Assembly (NCBI RefSeq): GCF_024721995.1
Contig: NZ_JANQBC010000013.1
Location: forward strand, 151,980 to 215,979
Source: Paenibacillus radicibacter
GTDB lineage: Bacteria; Bacillota; Bacilli; Paenibacillales; NBRC-103111
Reading direction: 5' to 3'
Length of the DNA stretch: 64,000 bases
Below, piece by piece: positions 27,318 to 35,594 of this stretch. The number at the start of each line of letters is the position of its first letter. Within the stretch, counting starts at the first letter, position 1. The notes beneath the pieces were generated by a model. That model did no database searches. It had not been told where the DNA came from and saw only the letters and a program-made list of their open reading frames with translations. The position numbers were made by a program, and so were the translations under genes.

Positions 27318-28037
27318 TTATTTGGCTTGCTCTTGCATTTCTTCAGGCAGTTCTAATCTTGCTGCTACCATATCTTCACGGGTTACCACCCACTGCTCCC
27401 GACTCTTCGCAATCATAGCAGAATCCATAATACGTTTATCGTTAATGACACGCGAGAACCACTTGACCGCATCAACGTATTGTCCTAATCGACGGTGGAT
27501 TTCCCCCATCAAGTACATGAGGCGGGCGTTGTTAATCTCCGTCCCCTCTGTTTCGTACACCGAAATGTAGGCATCAAGCGCATATTGTAAGAATCGTAAT
27601 TCTTCCTCCTTATTCCCCTGATATCGATGTAACCAAGCAATGTGATGCAGTAAGCCTGCGATTACCCGCTCCTTCTCTGATTTAATTTGTGCGCATAGCA
27701 AAGCTAACTTATATGTATGTAAGGCAGTGTCCCAATCTCGTTTGCCACCAAAATCGCGGGTTGTCCAATTTACTGTAATTTTCGAAGCGATTGCTTCTCG
27801 CTGACTGTCCGTCAACTTCTCACTAAAATTCTCGGAAAAAGAATAGCCGCAGTTCGGGCATACCCGAACCACATAGAAATCTGGATTATTATCTTTGTAA
27901 TGCACACAGAAATCACTATCGGTCTGTATGCCTTTCTTAAAGCTTGGACGAACTCTGGATGTTTCAAATGTATGCATGCAATGCTGACAACGTACCGTGA
28001 TTTGATATAAAGGATCGATGTTCAACTCTTTAATCAT
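27318..28037 (-). CDS. DUF2225 family protein
   Basis: 239 residues, cytoplasmic. CQHCMHTF near the N-terminus and VCPNCGYSF near residue 60 form a two-CxxC zinc-ribbon-like pair, and the rest is helical with a TPR-like pattern (RYQGNKEEELRFLQYALDAY, RRLGQYVDAVKWFSRVIND). This is the usual layout of DUF2225 proteins in Bacillales. GAGGTG precedes the ATG. The globin gene lies just upstream on the same strand, 22 bases away. Function unknown. Confidence 0.88.
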   Translation of the reverse strand: MIKELNIDPLYQITVRCQHCMHTFETSRVRPSFKKGIQTDSDFCVHYKDNNPDFYVVRVCPNCGYSFSENFSEKLTDSQREAIASKITVNWTTRDFGGKRDWDTALHTYKLALLCAQIKSEKERVIAGLLHHIAWLHRYQGNKEEELRFLQYALDAYISVYETEGTEINNARLMYLMGEIHRRLGQYVDAVKWFSRVINDKRIMDSAMIAKSREQWVVTREDMVAARLELPEEMQEQAK

Positions 28038-28059
28038 GATTTCACCTCATCCATCGTTT

Positions 28060-28455
28060 CTAGTTACTCTCGTGTGTATTGACAAAATGATACGCAGGTG
28101 CAGACAACCGCTGAATCACTACTTCTCGCATCTCTGCTGACAACCCAACCTCGACAAGTGCTTGTTCCATACAGCTCAGCCAAGCCGCAGCATGTGCAGG
28201 TGTAATCGGGAATGGCATGTGTCTAGCTCGCATCATGGGATGTCCGTATTGATCGGAATATAAAGAAGGTCCTCCTAAGAATTGCGTTAGGAATAAGTGT
28301 TGTTTTTCCATGATCGGCAATATATCTTCAGGAAACAAAGGGGAAAGCAGTGGATCTAATTGTACTTTCGGATAAAATGCTTCTACGATCTGACGTAAAG
28401 TCTCCTCTCCGCCAATCCAATCGTAGATCGTTACTTTTTGATCTTGCTCTGACAT
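28060..28455 (-). CDS. Truncated hemoglobin, group II (YjbI-like)
   Basis: 131 residues. The two-over-two globin fold is shown by YDWIGGEETLRQIVEAFY, FPEDILPIMEKQHLFLTQFLGG and YGHPMMRARHMPFPI; the histidine in RARHMPF matches the proximal heme ligand position of group II truncated globins. It binds O2 or NO in the cytoplasm. I prefer the ATG with GGAG ten bases upstream over a TTG three codons earlier. It is probably cotranscribed with the DUF2225 gene. Confidence 0.93.
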   Translation of the reverse strand: MSEQDQKVTIYDWIGGEETLRQIVEAFYPKVQLDPLLSPLFPEDILPIMEKQHLFLTQFLGGPSLYSDQYGHPMMRARHMPFPITPAHAAAWLSCMEQALVEVGLSAEMREVVIQRLSAPAYHFVNTHESN

Positions 28456-28604
28456 GTCATTCAACTCCAGTTGTTTGGTCTTAACAGCCTCGTCTTCTAT
28501 TTCAGTTTACCATAGCTTTTTGCAAAAAGTCATGATTCGACAGGACGATTACACGGCATGGATGTCCACTTTTCTTCATATATGTTGTAAGAGGAGGTGC
28601 ATTC

Positions 28605-29855
28605 ATGACCACACGTTCCAAGCGTACACAATCGTATACATCCATCTATCTTATAGGTGCGATCGCATTATTCATCACCTTACTGCTGCTCATCTATGCC
28701 CCCCAAGGCATACAAGCAGCCCTACGGGGTGTGTCCATATGGTGGGATGTGTTATTTCCCGCGCTCTTCCCCTTCTTTGTTATATCGGAAATCTTGCTCG
28801 GTTTTGGAATCGTGCATTTTATAGGAACCTTATTCGATCCGATGATGCGACCCGTGTTTCGCGTTCCGGGCATTGGTGGGTTTATTATGGCAATGGGCTT
28901 TGCCTCAGGATACCCTGTCGGTGCAAAATTAACCGCACAACTTTGGGAACAGAAGCTGGTGAATCGCGAGGAAGGAGAGCGGCTTGTCGCAGTGACTACG
29001 AGTTCTGATCCGATCTTCCTCATCGGTGCGGTTTCGGTCGGCTTTTTCCATGATGTCGAACTAGCAGGGATACTCGCGATTGCTCATTATGGCGGAGCGA
29101 TGATTATTGGGCTTCTAATGCGTTTCCACGGTATGCGCTCGAAGCCATCTGAAGATGACCCTAACCGACATCCAACATCACATACGGATTCGATCTTGAA
29201 GCGTGCATTTGAAGCGATGCATGCCGCAAGGATCAAAGATGGTCGACGTATTGGCACCCTTCTTGGTCATGCTATACAGCATTCCCTTAATCTCATGTTC
29301 GTTGTCGGCGGGCTTGTTGTCTTCTTCTCTGTTGTACTCAGTGTGCTTACCCAAGCCGGTATCATGCAATTTTTCTACAATGGACTAGCAACACTCTTAG
29401 CTGCGGTTCACCTGCCAGAGGCGCTGTCTCAATCGCTGATGAGTGGAGTGTTTGAAGTGACTTTAGGGACTAAAGAAGCCGGCAGCGCGGTGGGCGTCGC
29501 ACTTCCTTTTCAAGTAGCGGCGGCGGCATTCATCTTATCGTGGGGTGGATTATCTGTGCATGCACAAGTCGTGTCCTTACTTGCCAATACAAACCTTCGT
29601 TATATGCCTTTCTTATTCGCCAGATTGATACATGGAGTAATTGCTGTCGTAATTGTACTTCTCTTGTGGCAACCTATACATGGAGACCGCAGTCCAATCC
29701 CGACAAGCGCTGTGAATACATGGACACAGCTGCCAACGCCAATTCGCACGCTTGAACAGCTCCTTCCCACAAGCGGCATAATGATCCTCACCGTATGTGG
29801 CAGTATCGTTCTCTTTTTCGCAATATATCGGTTATGGAAGTGGGCTCGCTTGTGA
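28605..29855 (+). CDS. ylbJ: Sporulation integral membrane protein YlbJ
   Basis: 416 residues with about eight membrane helices. IWWDVLFPALFPFFVISEIL, MAMGFASGYPVGAKLTAQLW, TTSSDPIFLIGAVSVGFF and LPFQVAAAAFILSWGGLSVH are family blocks. In B. subtilis YlbJ is a mother-cell gene needed for spore heat resistance. AGAGGAGG precedes the ATG at seven bases. It is divergent from the globin gene. Confidence 0.93.
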   Translation: MTTRSKRTQSYTSIYLIGAIALFITLLLLIYAPQGIQAALRGVSIWWDVLFPALFPFFVISEILLGFGIVHFIGTLFDPMMRPVFRVPGIGGFIMAMGFASGYPVGAKLTAQLWEQKLVNREEGERLVAVTTSSDPIFLIGAVSVGFFHDVELAGILAIAHYGGAMIIGLLMRFHGMRSKPSEDDPNRHPTSHTDSILKRAFEAMHAARIKDGRRIGTLLGHAIQHSLNLMFVVGGLVVFFSVVLSVLTQAGIMQFFYNGLATLLAAVHLPEALSQSLMSGVFEVTLGTKEAGSAVGVALPFQVAAAAFILSWGGLSVHAQVVSLLANTNLRYMPFLFARLIHGVIAVVIVLLLWQPIHGDRSPIPTSAVNTWTQLPTPIRTLEQLLPTSGIMILTVCGSIVLFFAIYRLWKWARL

Positions 29856-29951
29856 TCTAACGTTGTGTTATCTAGCTTTATTGATTATGATGGGGAGAGC
29901 AGAACCGAAGTTTAAGTTCATTCACGGCATCTTACTTAGGAGGAACCATCG

Positions 29952-30761
29952 TTGAAATACGCTGTCGTAAATCGGAATGACGAAAGGTCTATAGAATTAA
30001 CGGAGTACTTTAAGCAGCTCGCTCAGCAGAATAACTTAATCCACGATGAGGCTGATCCTGATATCGTCCTCTCGATTGGTGGCGACGGTACGATGCTGCA
30101 AGCATTCCATAAATATATCGGTGGATTAGATAAAATCGCATTCGTCGGTGTACATACAGGTAAATTAGGATTTTTTGCGGATTGGAAACCGGATAAGATT
30201 GAGGAATTGGCAAGTCTAATGCGCAAGACAGAAGATGGCGGTCTACGCCTTGTCCACTACCCAGTTGTCGAAATCGAGATTACGACGAAGCAAGGTGTGG
30301 AGAAGTATCTTGCCTTGAATGAATTTACGATGAAAAGTACGGATATTACGCTTGTTGCTGAAGTGCGTGTGAATGACGAACCTTTCGAGGCATTCCGTGG
30401 TGATGGGATTTGCGTATCTTCACCATCTGGATCTACAGCATATAACAAAAGTTTAGGGGGCGCTATTGTGCACCCATCCATTGAATCGATTCAGATTGCA
30501 GAGATTGCATCGATTAATAATCGCTTGTTCCGAACACTCGGATCACCGTTCTTACTACCGAAGCATCATCACTGCGACATATTCCCGCAATCCAAGCAGA
30601 ATATGCTACTCTCTATCGATCATCAGTATTTGCAACGTTCCGAAGTCATCTCGATTCGTTGCCGCGTTGCTCCAGATATTAAAGTGAATTTCGCTCGCTT
30701 CCGTCCATTCCCATTCTGGAGTCGGGTTCGTGAAGCCTTTATCGGCAGCGACATTCATTAA
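29952..30761 (+). CDS. nadK: NAD kinase
   Basis: 269 residues, phosphorylates NAD to NADP. The SIGGDGTMLQAFH motif near residue 40 carries the catalytic aspartate, and NEFTMKS and SPSGSTAYNKSLGG are the substrate-binding blocks. The start is TTG (MKYAVVNRND) after AGGAGG. Monocistronic, closed by a terminator. Confidence 0.95.
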   Translation: MKYAVVNRNDERSIELTEYFKQLAQQNNLIHDEADPDIVLSIGGDGTMLQAFHKYIGGLDKIAFVGVHTGKLGFFADWKPDKIEELASLMRKTEDGGLRLVHYPVVEIEITTKQGVEKYLALNEFTMKSTDITLVAEVRVNDEPFEAFRGDGICVSSPSGSTAYNKSLGGAIVHPSIESIQIAEIASINNRLFRTLGSPFLLPKHHHCDIFPQSKQNMLLSIDHQYLQRSEVISIRCRVAPDIKVNFARFRPFPFWSRVREAFIGSDIH

Positions 30762-30768
30762 CAATAAG

Positions 30769-30815
30769 AAACCTCGAATGCGCAGCACTTCTCGTGCTAT
30801 CCATTCGAGGTTTTA
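30769..30815. terminator. Bidirectional terminator between the NAD kinase gene and yutD
   Basis: AAACCTCGAATG and CATTCGAGGTTT form a perfect 12-base stem with GCAC...GTGC pairing in the loop, between convergent genes. Confidence 0.92.
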
Positions 30816-30832
30816 TTTGTCTTTCCTAATAA

Positions 30833-31183
30833 TCAGGAGGGTTTCGGTTCTTTCTCTTTTGCCGCAGTATCTTGTGGTTGGCCGTTATCCTGTTGCTTCT
30901 GTTGTGACTTGTTGTTTACTTTCTCAATGATAAAGTAAGCACAACCAAAATTGCAGTATTCATTCAAGTAATCCTGCAAGCTTGCAATCGAAGACTCTTT
31001 CGTTACTTTCGGATGGGTATCACGGAAGAAACCACGCAGCCTTAGCTGGCTGTATCCCCAATCACCCACGATGTAATCATAACGCTCGAGCACTTCACTA
31101 TAGCGGTCACGGAATGCATCGATATTCCAACCACTCTTATGGTCTTTGACAAGCTCAAACACTTTGCCTCCGACTTGAATCAT
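30833..31183 (-). CDS. yutD: YutD family protein
   Basis: 116 residues. Residues 1-92 match the YutD family closely: DRYSEVLERYDYIVGDWGYS, QLRLRGFFRDTHPK, YLNEYCNFGCAYFIIEK. The last 25 residues are a Gln/Lys/Pro-rich tail without a visible domain. It follows lipA on the same strand, 33 bases away, an arrangement also found in B. subtilis. Function not established. Confidence 0.9.
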   Translation of the reverse strand: MIQVGGKVFELVKDHKSGWNIDAFRDRYSEVLERYDYIVGDWGYSQLRLRGFFRDTHPKVTKESSIASLQDYLNEYCNFGCAYFIIEKVNNKSQQKQQDNGQPQDTAAKEKEPKPS

Positions 31184-31216
31184 GCGTTCACCAACCTCTC
31201 CTCGTGTCTTACGCGT

Positions 31217-32095
31217 TTAAGGATTTGCGATTGCAGACTGCACTTGATCGTGTGCATGATAAGAAGAGCGAACTAACGGACCTGATTCAACATGGCTGAA
31301 TCCACGTTTCATTCCTTCTACTTTAAGCAAGGCAAATTCATCTGGCGTATAATATTTTTCTACATACAAGTGCTTTTCACTTGGCTGCAAGTATTGACCG
31401 ATTGTTAAGATGTTGCAATCCACTTTACGAAGATCGTCCATCGTTTGCAAAATTTCATCCCATTCCTCGCCTACGCCAAGCATAATTGAAGACTTTGTGC
31501 GGATCGTCGGATCGATCTTTTTGGAACGTGCAAGCAATTCCAAAGAACGCTCGTACTTCGCTTTCGCACGTACTCGGTCAGATAAACGCTCAACGGTCTC
31601 TACGTTATGGTTCAGAATGTTCGGCTTCGCTTCTAGCACCGTACGAAGTGCATCTTCATTCCCCATAAAGTCAGGAATTAGCACTTCAAGCGAGCATAGC
31701 GGCAATTTCTCACGAACAGCATGTACCGATGCAGCAAAAATAGACGCGCCTCCATCTTGCAAGTCATCACGAGCAACAGACGTAATCACACAGTGACGCA
31801 AGTTCATCTGCTCTGCAGCTTCCGCAACACGCCCTGGCTCATCTAGATCAAGCTCAGTTGGCATACCTGTATTCACCGCGCAGAATCGGCATGCACGTGT
31901 ACAAATACTGCCTAGAATCATGAAAGTAGCTGTTCGATTCGCCCAACACTCATGAATATTCGGACACTTCGCTTCTTCACATACCGTATGCAGCGTTTTA
32001 CCACGCATCATATTTTTAATTTCTTTAAAGTTTTCTCCTGTCGTTAGCTTAATTTTCAGCCATTCAGGTTTTCTCTCGATTTGCTTGGTCGCCAT
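31217..32095 (-). CDS. lipA: Lipoyl synthase
   Basis: 292 residues, radical SAM enzyme that inserts two sulfurs into octanoyl groups on lipoyl domains. The auxiliary cluster motif [12 protein letters not shown] and the radical SAM motif CTRACRFC are both intact, and SSYHAHDQV closes the protein with the serine ligand region. GAGGTGGAGAG precedes the ATG. It lies between yunB and yutD on one strand. Confidence 0.97.
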   Translation of the reverse strand: MATKQIERKPEWLKIKLTTGENFKEIKNMMRGKTLHTVCEEAKCPNIHECWANRTATFMILGSICTRACRFCAVNTGMPTELDLDEPGRVAEAAEQMNLRHCVITSVARDDLQDGGASIFAASVHAVREKLPLCSLEVLIPDFMGNEDALRTVLEAKPNILNHNVETVERLSDRVRAKAKYERSLELLARSKKIDPTIRTKSSIMLGVGEEWDEILQTMDDLRKVDCNILTIGQYLQPSEKHLYVEKYYTPDEFALLKVEGMKRGFSHVESGPLVRSSYHAHDQVQSAIANP

Positions 32096-32194
32096 TTCTC
32101 TCCACCTCTGAGTATGTCATCTGTATAAACGGGAACCCAATACCTCCTATTATAGCAAAAATATCCGCGCTGAAACAGATTCCAATTTATTTCC

Positions 32195-32971
32195 TCAACC
32201 CTTTGGCGTTGTTTCATGACTTCCTTCTTTTTTCGGAGCAGTCTGCGGTACCGAGTTGATATTCGGAACGGATATATTAGGGGGAACCACATCTTTATTC
32301 TGCCCAGTTGGATTACCTTTATTGTCAAAATAATACATAGGAACATCACCAACAACCATCGAGTATAGAATTGGAATTTCAGACTCTATAATTTCAGGCT
32401 CCGAATCAAAGGGAATAATGACCGAAACCTCTGCTGTCACTCGAATGTAAACTTCCACAAGAATCGTATTGATCCCCGCGTTCTGGTAACGTGTATCCAG
32501 CTTCACCTGCACGTTCCCCTGTGGAACGAGCCGTATTGGAATATTCGGACCAAATGATGCAATTAACGGACTGCCCATCGCTTGCCCAACTGGGATATGT
32601 TCAGGCATTGAAGTCAGCTCTTTCATGATCGGCTGAACGATATTAATCGTATCCTTCGTAATACGCATGAGCTCCGAGTAGTTCAGTGACCAACCGGTAA
32701 CTTTGTCTTCCTTGTTAAGTCGCCAGTCGATCAACCGCTCTGCGTCTGTTGCTTGTGTAATTCGATCTGTCACTGCCGCATTGATTGTCTCAGCAGCAAT
32801 TTGTCTTAGTTTCACTTTAGCCAAATTCATTAATGGATGCTTCAAATTGCGATCCACATAAATGATCATTTGTGTAAACAACAATACAACAATGAGGAGA
32901 ATAATGAGCCATTTTTTTCTTCGATTGTTCTTCTTATTCGTTTGGCTGCTTCTCCATTTACGCCTTAGCAT
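32195..32971 (-). CDS. yunB: Sporulation protein YunB
   Basis: 258 residues. One N-terminal membrane helix (WLIILLIVVLLFTQMIIYVD) after a very basic stretch, then an extracytoplasmic domain with INAAVTDRI and TVRVTAEVSVIIPFDSEPE-like blocks typical of YunB, and a disordered tail rich in Pro, Asn and Gly. In B. subtilis it is made in the mother cell and needed for spore resistance and germination. The start is the ATG six bases after GGGGGG. It stands upstream of lipA, as in B. subtilis. Confidence 0.9.
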   Translation of the reverse strand: MLRRKWRSSQTNKKNNRRKKWLIILLIVVLLFTQMIIYVDRNLKHPLMNLAKVKLRQIAAETINAAVTDRITQATDAERLIDWRLNKEDKVTGWSLNYSELMRITKDTINIVQPIMKELTSMPEHIPVGQAMGSPLIASFGPNIPIRLVPQGNVQVKLDTRYQNAGINTILVEVYIRVTAEVSVIIPFDSEPEIIESEIPILYSMVVGDVPMYYFDNKGNPTGQNKDVVPPNISVPNINSVPQTAPKKEGSHETTPKG

Positions 32972-33033
32972 GCGCATCCCCCCAATGCATAAGCTTGTGC
33001 ACAACATACTACAAGCCTATGCTTAGGTCAGGG

Positions 33034-33077
33034 GAAAAAGAATGAAGCTGACCTCCACAAGCGGAAGCCAGCTTCAT
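33034..33077 (-). terminator. Terminator of the hscC operon
   Basis: On the minus strand ATGAAGCTG and CAGCTTCAT pair, with GGCTTCC...GGAGGTC partly pairing inside, followed by TCTTTTTC. It closes the Hsp70, J-protein and DUF1266 operon. Confidence 0.85.
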
Positions 33078-33082
33078 CTCTA

Positions 33083-33733
33083 TTACAATCTGCGTAGTTG
33101 CATGTTCCAGTCGAGTTTATGAAGTGGACTGTTCTTAGATACGAACAATCTCGTAATTAATTGCTTGCAATTCATATAATAATCATCTCCGGTTTGAAGA
33201 TACACTTGAATACCGAAGTAATCATGCCATCCTGAATACGTAGATTGAATGTAATCACACGCCTTAAGGATGAAATACCAGTAATCATTATCATCGATCA
33301 GGCGCATTTCTTTGGCAGCCCGCACAATACAGATACACCATGCATAATGTCGAGACTGGAGATCCACCGCTGTCGGATAGCGCCATATGACGTTATCAAT
33401 GTTCTGAATGGCATGTTCATGATCAGGATTTCCTGCAAAAGTATCCCTATACTTGATTCGCTGCTCCTTGGATAATGCGCATAATGTTCGCTGCGTATGC
33501 GCAACCCACTGATTATCCCCATCTCCATGGAGTAATTCATCCAGCTTATCTCGAATCTCATCTCGATCTGCTTCAATGCCAGCTTGTGCGAGAATATCCT
33601 TATTCCATTCACTTCGATTAAACAAATTATAATTAAGATAATAGCTGTAATCTCCTGTTATACAGATCGATGCTAACGTTTGCAAATACAATTCTTGTTG
33701 TTGTTTTTCTTTTCTCTTCTTCCACCAATTCAT
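33083..33733 (-). CDS. DUF1266 domain protein, third gene of the hscC operon
   Basis: 216 residues, soluble. The C-terminal half carries the DUF1266 pattern: RHYAWCICIVRAAKEMRLID, then DYWYFILKACDYIQSTYSGW and HDYFGIQVYLQTG, with the characteristic Trp in SGWHDY. E. coli YbeR and YbeU, encoded beside djlB, djlC and hscC, belong to this family as I remember it. GAGGGGGG precedes the ATG. It starts 23 bases after the J-protein gene. Probable role: client or adaptor of the chaperone pair, by context only. Confidence 0.75.
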   Translation of the reverse strand: MNWWKKRKEKQQQELYLQTLASICITGDYSYYLNYNLFNRSEWNKDILAQAGIEADRDEIRDKLDELLHGDGDNQWVAHTQRTLCALSKEQRIKYRDTFAGNPDHEHAIQNIDNVIWRYPTAVDLQSRHYAWCICIVRAAKEMRLIDDNDYWYFILKACDYIQSTYSGWHDYFGIQVYLQTGDDYYMNCKQLITRLFVSKNSPLHKLDWNMQLRRL

Positions 33734-33756
33734 AACTGATCCCCCCTCTCGTCTAA

Positions 33757-35586
33757 TTAATATCTAAAGGACTTAAATATTCGATAGAACCGATACATGA
33801 GATACACTTCAAGCAAGAGGAGGAGCCAGAACATGATACTTGCAATCACGATCTTAACTGGCATTTCTTTATCCGGTATTACAGATGTTGTATCGATGTA
33901 AGGTTTTTTCAACAAATCTTGATCTACTTCAAGTGACTTCGGCTGAACAAGTACGGATGACTTAATGTGTAGTAATTCCTCAGGTACCGCCGACATCATA
34001 CGCCCCGTCACTTCCACATGATCACCAGAAGCGTAATCGATCTTCTCATCATTGTTAGTAATTACAGCCAAAGGTACGTCATTTAGAAACCCTATGCTCA
34101 TATAGCTGATCTTTCTTTTATCATACCCCATGATCTTGGCTTCAGCTTGCGTTGTGTAAGTCTTCGTACCATCCTTATGTTTAACAACTACAATGGTCGT
34201 ATTCGATGCATTATCGAGCATCAGATGGATCTTCACATTATTCAGCTGCCCAAGCTGCTCGATTGACGTCACTTCAGTTGTCGTTTCCATACGTTCCTGA
34301 ATCAGCTTGTAGTAAGCTCCACCAACACCTGAAGTAAATAGACCTAATAGGATAATCACTATAAGTAATCGAATCGGCCGAAGTGTGTACAACCCATATT
34401 TCATTGCTTGAAGTTGGTATTTCAAGCTAGGCTTGCCTGCCTCCCTATACAACTCAGCAAGACGCTGCTTACGACCCGAACTTGCACCCCGCTCCACTTG
34501 CCTAATGCATATACTTTGGGCTTCTGCAAGATAAGCTACTGTACCTATATCAAGCTGATCAGGTGAAAGCTGATTCCAAATCTCTCTAGCCTGCTCAGCT
34601 CTACCGAGGCGAAGCTCACATTTTCCAAGGAGAATCAAGAAATCTTTATTAGTCGGCTCTTGTTCGAGTAAGAACTTGCATGCGCTTTGCGCTTGCTCGA
34701 ATGATCCCATATCAAACCATATATTCGCACATATATAGTACGTCTCAAGATCATCGGGGTACAGCGTACTCAGATGCTCATAGGTTGCGAGCGCTTCTTC
34801 CCAATTTCTCTGCTCGATCCAATATCGTCCACGCAGTCGAAGCAATTCAGGGTCATTAGGGAATAGATTGTACGCTTCCTCAATATAGCGACCTGCTTGC
34901 TCCATGTCTCCTTTTACAAATAAGAAATACGCAAACTTACGGTTTAGCCAGAACGCTTCATGATCGATATCTGGAGCTAAATGCATGAATGCATAGCTAA
35001 GCTCCGGAACAGCTTGCTGGTGACGAAGAAATATATATAAATCTTCGTACTCCTCATCCATGTCCTCCGTTATTAATTGACTTTCCTCTAGAAGCTCCCA
35101 TACGAAATTCGGCACATCACGATGATGGTCGAAGAACCACCTTACTTGCTCATTAAGTTCTTCCTTAATCTCCATATTCCATAAGGCATCATCCTCAAGA
35201 AGCTCTGACCAACACTGCACATCCATTCGAGCATAGAAGTCATCGTATAAGCTGCTAAGCTTCTTCATGAACGCGTGAATCTTCGCAGCTGCATTCCTAT
35301 CTGCTTGTAGTGAGATCACCCGTTGTTCTTCATTCAGCCCATTCAACTGGTGTGGCACATATCCGTTATCCTCATCTTCCTCCCAACTGCTATCATCTTC
35401 TTCCTCTTCTGTTTCCTGCACGCTCCTATCGCTCTTCACCCACTCAATTGCGGCATCATAAGCTTCTCTTAATCGCTGATATCCTTCTGAATCATCCTCA
35501 GGATGATGCACTTTAAGCATCTTCGCATACGCTCTCTTAATGACGGAGAGATCATCTGTTGGTTTAATACCAAGAACTTGCCACAT
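33757..35586 (-). CDS. Membrane-anchored J-domain/TPR co-chaperone (DjlB/DjlC-like)
   Basis: 609 residues. Residues 1-55 form a J-domain (WQVLGIKPTDDLSVIKRAYA, then KVHHPEDDSEGYQRLREAYD); the HPD tripeptide is HPE here. Residues 60-200 are acidic, residues 205-345 carry TPR-like repeats (ALATYEHLSTLYPDDLETYY). A membrane helix near 403-427, a polar domain of about 150 residues and a second helix near 576-600 follow. The ATG lies eight bases after the hscC stop; a GTG seven codons earlier would overlap it. It should recruit the neighbouring Hsp70 to the membrane. Confidence 0.85.
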   Translation of the reverse strand: MWQVLGIKPTDDLSVIKRAYAKMLKVHHPEDDSEGYQRLREAYDAAIEWVKSDRSVQETEEEEDDSSWEEDEDNGYVPHQLNGLNEEQRVISLQADRNAAAKIHAFMKKLSSLYDDFYARMDVQCWSELLEDDALWNMEIKEELNEQVRWFFDHHRDVPNFVWELLEESQLITEDMDEEYEDLYIFLRHQQAVPELSYAFMHLAPDIDHEAFWLNRKFAYFLFVKGDMEQAGRYIEEAYNLFPNDPELLRLRGRYWIEQRNWEEALATYEHLSTLYPDDLETYYICANIWFDMGSFEQAQSACKFLLEQEPTNKDFLILLGKCELRLGRAEQAREIWNQLSPDQLDIGTVAYLAEAQSICIRQVERGASSGRKQRLAELYREAGKPSLKYQLQAMKYGLYTLRPIRLLIVIILLGLFTSGVGGAYYKLIQERMETTTEVTSIEQLGQLNNVKIHLMLDNASNTTIVVVKHKDGTKTYTTQAEAKIMGYDKRKISYMSIGFLNDVPLAVITNNDEKIDYASGDHVEVTGRMMSAVPEELLHIKSSVLVQPKSLEVDQDLLKKPYIDTTSVIPDKEMPVKIVIASIMFWLLLLLEVYLMYRFYRIFKSFRY

Positions 35587-35594
35587 ACTCACTT

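Noticed and set aside
28454..29008. 184-codon plus-strand frame overlapping the start of ylbJ
   Set aside because: It is out of frame with YlbJ, cysteine-rich and without family features; it is a shadow of ylbJ and its leader.
32056..32355. 99-codon minus-strand frame between lipA and yunB
   Set aside because: It overlaps the end of yunB in another frame and has no good ribosome binding site.
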